A stretch of DNA of 64,000 bases from Rutidosis leptorrhynchoides (lineage: Eukaryota; Streptophyta; Magnoliopsida; Asterales; Asteraceae), in contig NC_092339.1 in assembly GCF_046630445.1 (NCBI RefSeq), forward strand, positions 82,752,001 through 82,816,000. The letters are read 5' to 3'. How positions within the stretch are numbered: position 1 is the stretch's first letter; every line of letters starts with the position of its first letter. This document shows, piece after piece, positions 50,801 to 64,000 of the stretch. The notes below the pieces were generated by a model. The model was given only the letters and a program-made list of their open reading frames with translations, did no database searches and had not been told where the DNA came from. The position numbers and the translations under genes are program-made.

Positions 50801-52090
50801 GACAATAGTTTCTATCATCCTCTGATATTAGATATTCAAAGATATTATCTTATCTTTCATTATAAATATCCTCCATATTTCTGAAGATATTTTCATAACT
50901 ATTCTTATCTGAAATCATTAATCTCTTTATGCTATCAGTGTTACATCATATAGAAACTGTTAGTTTCTATATTATGTAAACTTTCGAGCTTAAAAATATG
51001 AATGTTATTGAAGTAATGTTGGGAACTGATGCATGAGTTAGTATAATATAATGACACTTAATCAACGTGATTATATTACAGTAAGTCATGCTGAGTTTCT
51101 AATGGGACGCAATGATTCACAGATTATAACGTCATCATGTGCCATGTTACATAACTATTTCATTGTACTTAACTTCTGAACATATCAAGAAAATATATTC
51201 TTGATAGTTCTATTCTCAGTGATTCAGGTAATTTGACAAAACAAATCGTGCTACTACCTTTCCTTTCTATCTTGTATATTATGAAAATTCAAAACTCCAT
51301 ACTTATGAATTCTGGACCGCTACTTACGAAAAGTAAATAAAAGCATGAAGCTCCGGAATAGAAATTGGAGTATAAATCACAACAAATAGAAGGGAGTATT
51401 AACTATGGACGACAATGATTATAGGAAACAGAAATAGGGACATTGAAATATAAGGAGAGATATAAAGCCCGATAACAACGCATAAATTACAAACCGTGTA
51501 TATCAATGTTTATCGTAACATAAAGACACGGGAGGATTAAAAACACTATAACCCCAAGGGCGAAATAGAAGAAAACAGATTCCTGTGGTGGAAGTTGGAA
51601 AAGGAGAATGATTGTTACGATAGTCAGGATAAGGACAAGGATCAGAACTGGATTAAGCATTTTCACAATTTTTTTTTAATTTGAGAATTGAGTATAGGAA
51701 TGGTAAAAGTAATGGAACGGGAAAAGTTAATTTATAGTAAAATGTATGATAGAGGAAGCAAGAAAGATTTCCGCACTTAATTAGAGAGATCCTAATTTTC
51801 TTGATTACCGAAGAACCAAATCTTATTACGAAGATTTTTTTTAAATCCCTTGAATTTCGAAAATCAATCATAACTACGTCATCGGTTAAAACGAATATAC
51901 ATTTACTCATTTCACTCTCTTGCGATAGCTTCACTTATACTCTTCGCATAAATCAAATTGTTTTATCTATATTATTCAATGATGATAAAACTCTATTTAT
52001 CAATTCATATTCGTCATGAAAACATTTTTATGGTTAGCCATGACGACCTCGCTCAAATTTCGGGACGAAATTTCTTTAACGGGTAGGTAC
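47830..52090 (+). other. Interior of element G without gag-pol
   Basis: PBS TGGTATCAGAGC lies at 47832-47843. A short Ser/Asp-rich frame starts at 48238 (MNPAASSSLSDSDSYYDSYS) in the place of the acidic ORF of F/H. An internal polypurine-like box TTAACGGGTAGGTA is at 49002-49015. The part 49470-49780 resembles part of the F/H LTR in the same sense. 50320-50480 and 50640-50800 are diverged direct repeats ending in frames that read FREYLAP and FSEYLAP. The 3' polypurine box ends at 52090. No enzyme gene is present. Confidence 0.7.
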
Positions 52091-56351
<4,261 letters not shown>

Positions 56352-56356
56352 TATAT

Positions 56357-56552
56357 GTCATCATATAGTTTTTTACAAGTTTTAACGTTCGTGAATCACC
56401 GATCAACTTGGGTGGTCAATTGTCTATATGAAACCTATTTCAATTAATCAAGTCTTAACAAGTTTGATTGCTTAACATGTTGGAAACACTTAATCATGTA
56501 AATAACAATATCATTTAATATATATAAACATGGAAAAGTTCGGGTCACTACA
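56357..56552 (-). repeat. Outer piece of the 3' LTR of element H (right of G)
   Basis: It continues the LTR from the G insertion point to the end ...CGGGTCACTACA at 56552, next to the polypurine box 56553-56567. GTTCGTGAATC is at 56387-56397. Confidence 0.88.
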
Positions 56553-56587
56553 GTACCTACCCGTTAAATAAATTTTGTCCCGAAATT

Positions 56588-59217
56588 TTAAGCAGTTGGA
56601 GGTGTTGACGTATCTTCTGGAAATAAGTGCAGGTATTTCTTCTTTATCTGATCTTCTCGTTCCCAGGTCAACTCAGGTCCTCTACGAGCATTCCATTGAA
56701 CCTTAACAATTGGTATCTTATTTTGTTTAAGTCTTTTAACCTCACGATCCATTATTTCGACGGGTTCTTCAATGAATTGAAGTTTTTCGTTGATTTGAAT
56801 TTTGTCTAACGAAATAGTGAGATCTTCTTTAGCAAAACATTTCTACAAATTCGAGACGTGAAAAGTGTTATGTACAGCTGCGATTTGTTGGGGTAACTCA
56901 AGTCGGTAAGCTACTGGTCCGACACGTTCAATAATCTTGAATGGTCCAATATACCTTGGATTTAGTTTCCCTCGTTTACCAAATCGAACAACGCCTTTCC
57001 AAGGTGAAACTTTAAGCATGACCATCTCGCCAATTTCAAATTCTATATCTTTTCTTTTAATGTCAGCGTAGCTCTTTTGTCTACTTTGGGCGGTTTTCAA
57101 TCGTTGTTGAATTTGGATGATCTTCTCAGTAGTTTCTTGTATTATCTCCGGACCTGTAATCTGTCTATCCCCCACTTCACTCCAACAAATTGGAGACCTG
57201 CACTTTCTACCATAAAGTGCTTCAAACGGCGCCATCTCAATGCTTGAATGGTAGCTGTTGTTGTAGGAAAATTCTGCTAACGGTAGATGTCGATCCCAAC
57301 TGTTTCCGAAATCAATAACACATGCTCGTTGCATGTCTTCAAGCGTTTGTATCATCCTTTCACTCTACCCATCAGTTTGTGGATGATAGGCAGTACTCAT
57401 GTCTAGACGAGTTCCTAATGCTTGCTGTAATGTCTGCCAGAATCTTGAAATAAATCTGCCATCCCTATCAGAGATAATAGAGATTGGTATTCCATGTCTG
57501 GAGACGACTTCCTTCAAATACAGTCGTGCTAACTTCTCCATCTTGTCATCTTCTCTTATTGGCAGGAAGTGTGCTGATTTGGTGAGACGATCAACTATTA
57601 CCCAAATAGTATCAAAACCACTTGCAGTCCTTGGCAATTTAGTGATGAAATCCATGGTAATATTTTCCCATTTCCATTCTGGGATTTCGGGTTGTTGAAG
57701 TAGACCTGATGGTTTCTGATGCTCTGCTTTGACCTCTGAACACGTCAAACATTCTCCTACGTATTTAGCAACATCGGCTTTCATACCCGGCCACCAAAAA
57801 TGTTTCTTGAGATCCTTGTACATTTCTCCGTTCCAGGATGTATTGAGTATCTGGTTTTATGAGCTTCTCTAAGTACCATTTCTCTCATATCTCCAAATTT
57901 TGGTACCCAAATCCTTTCAGCCCTATACCGAGTTTTGTCTTCCCGAATATTAAGATGCTTCTCCGATCATTTGGGTATTTCATCCTTTAAATTTCCCTCT
58001 TTTATAACTCCTTGTTGCGCCTCCTTTATTTGAGTAGTAAGGTTAGTGTGAATCATTATATTCATAGCTTTTACTCGAATGGGTTCTCTGTCCTTTCTGC
58101 TCAAGGCGTTGGCTACCACATTTGCTTTCCCCAGGTGGTAACGAATCTCAAAGTCGTAATCATTCAACAATTTAATCCATATGCGCTGCATCATGTTCAG
58201 TTGTTTCTGATTAAATATGTGTTGAAGACTTTTGTGGTCGGTATATATAATACTTTTGACCCCATATAAGTAGTGCCTCCAAGTCTTTAATGCAAAAACA
58301 ACCGCGCCTAATTCCAAATCATGCGTCGTATAATTCTGCTCGTGAATCTTCAATTGTCTAGACGCATAAGCAATTACCTTCATTCGTTGCATTAATACAC
58401 AACCGAGACCTTGCTTTGAGGCATCACAATATATCACAAAATCATCATTCCCTTCAGGTAATGACAATATAGGTGCCGTAGTTAATTTTTTCTTCAATAA
58501 TTGAAACGCTTTCTCTTGTTCATCCTTCCATTCAAATTTCTTCCCTTTATGCGTTAATGCAGTCAAGGGTTTTGCTATTTTGGAAAAATCTTGGATGAAT
58601 CTCCTGTAATAACCAGCCAGTCCTAAAAATTGACGTATGTCTTTCGGAGTTTTCGGGGTTTCCCACTTTTCAACGGTTTCAATCTTTGCTGGATCCACCT
58701 GAATACCTTCTTTGTTCACTATATGACCGAGAAATTGAACTTTTTCCAACCAAAATGCACACTTTGAAAACTTAGCGTACAGTTTTTCTTTCCTTAATAA
58801 CTCTAGCACTTTTCTCAAATGTTCTTCGTGTTCTTGGTCATTCTTTGAGTAAATAAGTATGTCATCAATGAAAACAATGACAAACTTGTCAACGTATGGT
58901 CCACACACTCGGTTCATGAGGTCCATGAACACAGCTGGTGCATTAGTCAACCCAAACGGCATAACCATAAACTCGTAATGACCGTAACGCGTCCTAAAAG
59001 CCGTCTTTGAAATATCATCCTCCTTCACCCGCATTTGATGATACCCAGAACGTAAATCAGTCTTCGAATAAACCGACGAGCCTTGTAGTTTATCAAATAA
59101 GTCGTCGATTCTCGGTAGTGGGTAGTGGTTCTTGATGGTAAGTTTGTTCAACTCTCGGTAGTCGATACACAACCTAAATGTACCATCCTTCTTCTTGACA
59201 AACAAAACATGAGCTCC
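56588..59217 (-). pseudogene. Element H pol: RT, RNase H, integrase, chromodomain (broken)
   Basis: A frame of 412 codons (59205-57967) holds the RT with [10 protein letters not shown] and nearly all of RNase H ([26 protein letters not shown]). The final RNase H motif reads ANALSRK, where F has ADALSRK, so a catalytic Asp is lost. A TGA at 57967-57969 (GGA in F), a one-base deletion near 57825, a TAG at 57365-57367 inside NGQSERT (CAG in F) and a TAG at 56843-56845 (AAG in F) break the integrase. The chromodomain-like tail ends at 56588. The RT core itself is intact. Confidence 0.9.
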
Positions 59218-60375
59218 CTACGGTGATGTGCTTGGTCGAATAAAACCACGCTCTAAAAGTTCCTGTAACTGACTTTGTAATTCTTTCATTTCGCTGGGTA
59301 CGAGTCTGTATGGAGCACGAGCTATTGGTGCAGCTCCTGGTACAAGGTCTATTTGAAATTCAACGGATCGATGTGGGGGTAATCCCGGTAATTCTTTCAA
59401 AAATACATCGGGAAATTTTCTTGCGACGGGAACATCACTGATGTTCTTTTCTTCAGGTTTAACTTCCTTGATGTGTGCTAGAATAACGTAACAACATTTT
59501 ATTATTAGTTTTTGCGCCTTCAAACTACTAATAAGGTTTAATTTTGCGTTGTTCTTTTCTCCGTACACCATTAAAGGTTTTCCCTTTTCACGCATAACGC
59601 GAATCGCATTTTTGTAACAAACGACCCCTGTTCTCACCTTCTTCAACCAGTCCATACCAATTATTACATCAAAACTCCCTAACTCGACTGGTATTAAATC
59701 AATTTTAAACGTTTCATCCCCCAGTTTAATTTCTCAATCCCGACATATATTATCTGCTGAAATTAATTTACCGTTTGCTAATTCGAGTAAAAATTTACTA
59801 TCCAAAGGCGTCAATGGGCAACTTAACTTAGCACAAAAATTTCTACTCATATAGCTTCTATTCGCACCCGAATCAAATAAAACATAAGCAGATTTATTAT
59901 CAATAAGAAACGTACCCTTAACAAGCTCCGGGTCTTCCTGCGCTTCTGCCGTATTAATATTGAAAACTCTTTCGCGGCCCTACCCATTAGTATTCCCCTG
60001 ATTCGGGTAATTACTTCTAATGTGGCCCAGTTTTCCACATCCATAACAAACAAAGGCGGCATTACTTGTTTCGCCACTATTTGTTCCTTTAGTTCTGTTA
60101 AACTTTGGTCCATAGACCTCACACTTTTTCGCACCATGGCCAGTTCTTTTACACTTGGTGCAAAATGTCGTGCAGAACCCATTCTGGTGGTACTCTTCAC
60201 ACCTTTGGCATTTTTGGTTTTTGTTGCCGTTGTTATTATTGAGTTTGTTGTTGAGGTTGATATTATTGTTGGAGCGGTTGTTGTAGTAGTTGTTGTTGTT
60301 GGGACGTTTGTTGTAGTTATTGTTAGGATTGCGGTTATTGTTGCGATTGTTGTTGCGGTTGTGGTTGTAATTATT

Positions 60376-60407
<32 letters not shown>

Positions 60408-61170
60408 ATTGGTGACCCTTGTCACTGGCTTCTTCCCACTTTCTCTTGAGTTGTTTCGTGTTGGCTTCTTCGGCCGCCTGCTCTTTAATTCTTCCCTCAA
60501 TCTGATTTATGAGTTTATGAACCATTCGACTTGCTTTTTGTATGGAAGCGGGCTTGTGTGAACTCACATCTTCTTGAGTCCTTACTGGTAACCCTTTTAT
60601 AAACGCGTCAATCTTCTCTTCTTCATCTTCGAACGTTCCTGGACATAATAGGCACAACTCTGTGAATCGTCGTTCATATGTGGTAATGTCGAACCCTTGT
60701 GTTCGTAACTCTCTAAGCTCTACTTTGAGTTTATTGACTTCGTTTCTAGGACGGTACTGCTCGTTCATCAATTGTTTGAATGCCGACCACGGTAGTGCGT
60801 AAGCAGCATTTTGTCCTACCTGTTCAAGATAGGTGTTCCACCACGTTAACGTAGTAGCTGTGAAGGTATGCATAGCGTACTTAACTTTGTCCTCTTCAGT
60901 ACACTTACTTATGGCAAACACAGATTCGACTTTCTCAGTCCACCTTTTCAATCCAATTGGTCCTTCGGTTCCATCAAATTCCAAAGGTTTGTAGGCAGTG
61001 AATTCTTTGTAGGAGCATCCTACACAATTTCTTGTGGAATTAGTTTCACTGCTAGATCCAGAGTTATTGTTATTTTGCATCGCAGCCTGTACTGTGGCTA
61101 TGTTTGCTGCAAGGAAAACATGGAAGTCTTCCTCGCTCATGTTCAAATTCTGACGAGTCGCCGGTGCCAT
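59218..61170 (-). pseudogene. Element H gag and protease (broken)
   Basis: It starts at the ATG 61168-61170 (MAPATRQNLNMSEEDF). The gag core, the Asn-rich linker with a run of 12 Asn, and zinc-binding clusters (CQRCEEYHQNGFC, CTKCKRTGHGAKKC, CYGCGKLGHIRSNY; the last has lost its final Cys) are present. A TAG at 59980-59982 stands where F has CAG. The protease reads LFDSGANRSYMS. A TGA at 59734-59736 and a TAG at 59218-59220 (TGG in F) follow. Confidence 0.9.
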
Positions 61171-61509
61171 TTCCTTCAAAAATAGCCAAAATAATTGAGT
61201 TAATCATATAGAATTTAAGAGTAGTCAATAGTATCTCGTAGCATTATATGAACTTATTTATAAAAGATTTTTCTTCATATTAGCATTTTATAGTTTTAAT
61301 TCGGGTAATACCTACCCGTTAAGTTCATACTTACTAGCTACTATACAACTCAACTACTACACTTCTATATGAAAAACTTATTACAATAATATTTCGCGTT
61401 CAAACCTTTATACAATATTTTACAAACTTACAATATCACTATTTTACATATAGGGTGAAATATAACACATAATAACTTTGCTACTCGGCAGCTATAAAGG
61501 CAATTCTAG
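61171..61509 (-). other. Spacer between F-box ORF and gag in element H
   Basis: It carries the internal polypurine-like box TTAACGGGTAGGTA at 61309-61322 (minus strand), matching F at 34273-34286 and G at 49002-49015. No gene seen. Confidence 0.7.
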
Positions 61510-62202
61510 TTAATACACAAGTTGTTCAGCAAAAGAAATAAAGACACGTAATTCATAAGTCCAGAAACAAGTCATGCATTCTGGTTTTACTAAGACGACT
61601 TCCCATCCTTGGTCTTGTGGTAAGTAACCGTTATGACCATTGGCTAGGCAGCATGTTGTAATGTCATCAAAAGGATGAGGGTTTCGTAATGCCCAACAGC
61701 CTCGTAGCAATTTAAAAACCTTGTTTCTTACCCCAACTACTGAGTCCGTTACTTGTGAGAATGTTTTATTTAAAAGTTGCAACCCAATGTTCTTTTTCTC
61801 AATTTGATGAGAAGCGAACATTATTAACCCGTAAGCATAACATGCTTCTTTATGTTGCATGTTAGAAGCTCTTTCTAAAGAACGGAGTCCTATGTTGGGA
61901 TATGTTGAGTCAAAATAGGTTCATAACCCGTAGCGTAAAATTGCATCTGGATTTCCCGCACTAAATGCCTTAAAGAAAACTTGGCGTAACTTAAAGTCTC
62001 CCCAATGTGATATTCCCCATCTTTCAAAGGAAAGTATTTTATATACTAAGGCATGCCTGGAATGTCTTTCAAACGTTTGACAAACTAATTTTGCCGTAAC
62101 TAATTGTGCTGATGAATTCTGTCCGACTCTAGACAAGATTTCATCAATCATATCTCCTGGTAGGTCTTCTAAAATTTTTGGTTGTCTATCCTTAACGTCC
62201 AT
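61510..62202 (-). pseudogene. Captured F-box protein gene in element H (230 codons, one stop)
   Basis: The start (MDVKDRQPKILEDLPGDM), length and end are the same as in copy F. The F-box (DMIDEILSRVGQNSSAQLV, LVCQTFERHSR) and the HKEACYAYGLIMFAS part are conserved. The only break is a TGA at codon 94 (61921-61923); F has AGA there. The Tyr that is a stop in F is intact here. So the two copies were disabled independently. Identity to F looks near 90% in protein by eye. Confidence 0.75.
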
Positions 62203-62341
62203 TTTGTGTTTTTATACTGTAAAATAGACAAGGATTAGATTCGTAAAAGATAATTAACAAACAATACAAGCAATTTTTACATAGAACATAAAAGTACAAG
62301 CACACTACAATACATATAATACACAACATGATTACAACTCT

Positions 62342-62974
62342 CTAATCTGAATCACTGGTTTCTTCTTCTTCGGACTTGGTTCGTTTTCCTAATTTTCTAG
62401 GGATATATGGTGCTCCTTTAATACGAGCCGTCGTTTTCCACAATGGTTTAGAAAAACCTGGTGGTTTAGAGGTTCCCGGGTTATTGTTACAATTTAGGAA
62501 ATACGGACGTTGCCGATATATATAAAGTTCATCGGGGTTGGAATCAGGTTTCTCTATTTTTATACCTTTTCCTTTATTATTTTCTTTTGCTATATTAAAT
62601 TAGATCGAGGTAATTTCTATAACATCATCGGAATCCTCATCGGAATCTGATTCATCGGAAAATTAGTAATCTTCCCAATATTTTGCTTCCTCGGCGGAAA
62701 CACCATTGACCATTATTAACTTTGGTCCGTTGGTTGAGGATTTTCTTTTATTTAATCGATTTACTATATGTATCAATATTTCTTCCTCCGGAACCTCTTC
62801 TTCTGGTTCCTCCTCTTCCGATTCCTCCTCTTCTGGTTCCTCTTCTTCCGGTTCCTCCTCTTCCGGTTCCTCTTCTTCCGGTTCCTCTTCGGGAATTTGT
62901 GAATCTTTCCAAAATATATTCGACTCTTCATTATTATTAGGAGAATCAATGAGATTTGTACTAGAGGTAGACAT
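62342..62974 (-). pseudogene. Acidic Glu/Pro-repeat ORF in element H (210 codons, two stops)
   Basis: Order as in F: MSTSSTN start, about seven EEEPE units, VNGVSAEEAKYWEDY, an acidic stretch (SDESDSDEDSDD), a Lys-rich part, NPDELYIYRQRPYF and a basic-acidic tail ending EEEETSDSD. TAA codons at 62663-62665 (codon 104) and 62600-62602 (codon 125, CAA in F) interrupt it. Unlike F it has no LTR insertion, so it shows the full layout. Product unknown. Confidence 0.7.
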
Positions 62975-63186
62975 CTATCACACAATATCAAACACGTTAA
63001 GAGATTAATATATCACATAATATTTACATGTTAATAATATATAGTTTCCAACAAAAAAAATGTTAAGCAATCGTTTTTGAAGAAAAACACGGTCGAAGTC
63101 CAGACTCACTAATGCATCCTAACAAACTCGGTAAGACACACTAATGCAATTTTCAGGTTCTCTAAGACCAACGCTCTGATACCAAC
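62975..63186 (-). other. Leader and primer binding site of element H
   Basis: TGGTATCAGAGC (63173-63184, minus strand), a perfect initiator-Met site, lies 2 bases from the LTR. The leader is like that of F. Confidence 0.85.
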
Positions 63187-63261
63187 TGAAATGTCCCGTT
63201 CATATTGATTATAAACGTTCTATATTAATTGATTTCGTCGCGAGGTTTTGACCTCTATATG
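63187..63261 (-). repeat. Start of the 5' LTR of element H, cut by element I
   Basis: TGAAATGTCCCGTTC through CCTCTATATG matches the F LTRs (39582 onward), then breaks off where TGTAACAACCC begins. Confidence 0.85.
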
Positions 63262-64000
63262 TGTAACAACCCAAACCAATAACCAACCGAATACGCGAAA
63301 CAAAAATTTTTTTTTTTATCAGTAAAGTGCGCCACGCGCACCCCTTGGGGTGCGCGGCGCGCACAGGCCCACATTCAGTTCTGTCCGCTTTTGTCAATTT
63401 TCAATTAAAGATCTCCCACTTCCCGACATATTTAGACGAAACGCTTTTCACAACATGTTATAATGGTTAAAACTCACACGACTCAATAATAAAATGAGTT
63501 TTACAAAACGGGGCCCACATCGGCCGTTTTACGAGTTTCATACAAAAGTTCGAGTTTCGACCACACTAGTTTAAATTCCAAACGACACTAAGAGCATGGT
63601 GTTTGGGGTTAAACTACCCACATCTCGGTCAAACTCCAAAAGCTATCACATCCAAAAGCGTCTCCTATCAAACAACAAGCGAAAAATCTCTAATCCAACC
63701 GTACGCCCTTACCCTTATCAACGCCCGAGCCTATAAAAAGATAAACAACGAGAGGGTAAGCAAAGCTTAGTGAATGCAATAATTATAAATATACATATAT
63801 AACTTACTTACTTGTAAACACTTACAACATATCCGCATACATACTAGCAACATAATTAGCATACCTTTATAATGTATAACGCTAAATCCTCGATAACATA
63901 AGCTAGTATAACAATATCATATAGTGCAACAACACAATACGTTACAACACAATACATAAGCATTGATGTTCACAACATCCATTAGTATTCGAATCCCAAG
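63262..64000. mobile_element. Element I: LTR of a further retrotransposon, running off the right edge
   Basis: It begins TGTAACAACCCAAACC exactly where the H LTR is interrupted. The TGTAAC-type end and a pair of 15-base GC-rich palindromes (63327-63341 and 63350-63364, 8-base spacer) resemble the LTR of element B. Its other end, orientation and genes are outside the window. Confidence 0.6.

Noticed and set aside
48040-52090. Hidden gag-pol genes in element G
   Set aside because: No zinc knuckle, DSGA, YxDD or DDE motif was found in any frame of the interior.

Overview
This is nuclear DNA of a flowering plant, probably an Asteraceae species. The family is inferred from the style of the repeats and from one large ORF that resembles, from memory, daisy-family transposon proteins; no search was run. 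The DNA is AT-rich, and more than 85% of the window is transposable elements stacked inside one another. One ordinary host gene is visible: a two-exon double B-box zinc-finger gene at 18709-19824 on the minus strand, similar to BBX20/21/22.

Left stack (1-15000). The right-hand arms of four nested LTR retrotransposons are visible, all reading on the minus strand. A Ty1/copia fragment (D, from 14025) is broken by a second copia element (C, 6938-14024). C is broken by a chromovirus-like Ty3/gypsy element (B, 2058-6937). B is broken inside its reverse transcriptase by a Ty3/gypsy element with a tRNA-Asp primer site (A, 1-2057). C also carries a 626-bp Helitron in its reverse transcriptase and a 118-bp Mutator-type MITE in its LTR. 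The left arms lie outside the window.

Gene island (15000-20240). It holds unassigned sequence, microsatellites, a SINE-like sequence with a TTG tail, a possible second Helitron end, an exact-looking 81-bp tandem duplication and the BBX gene.

Right stack (20240-64000). A 5'-truncated LINE (20241-21338) is followed by the 3' end of an LTR element (E) with a 1238-codon ORF of unknown function. E is interrupted by a large gypsy element (H), which has since been hit repeatedly. A same-family element F (26056-43033) sits in H's 3' LTR. A young non-autonomous relative G (43715-56351, with a TATAT target duplication) sits in the rest of that LTR. A solo LTR of G's family (35463-38892, with a GTCGA duplication) sits in F. 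A further element I (from 63262) sits in H's other LTR.

The most notable system is the F/H family. Both copies carry two extra genes between the primer site and gag: an acidic Glu/Pro-repeat protein, and a 230-codon F-box protein that looks captured from the host. Both genes keep the same start, length and order in the two copies, and their nonsense mutations differ, so the ancestral mobile element probably had both intact. The family also shows an internal copy of its 3' polypurine-tract box, an inverted 11-bp pair in every LTR (shared with the G family), and in the G family a tRNA-like A/B-box module inside the LTR.
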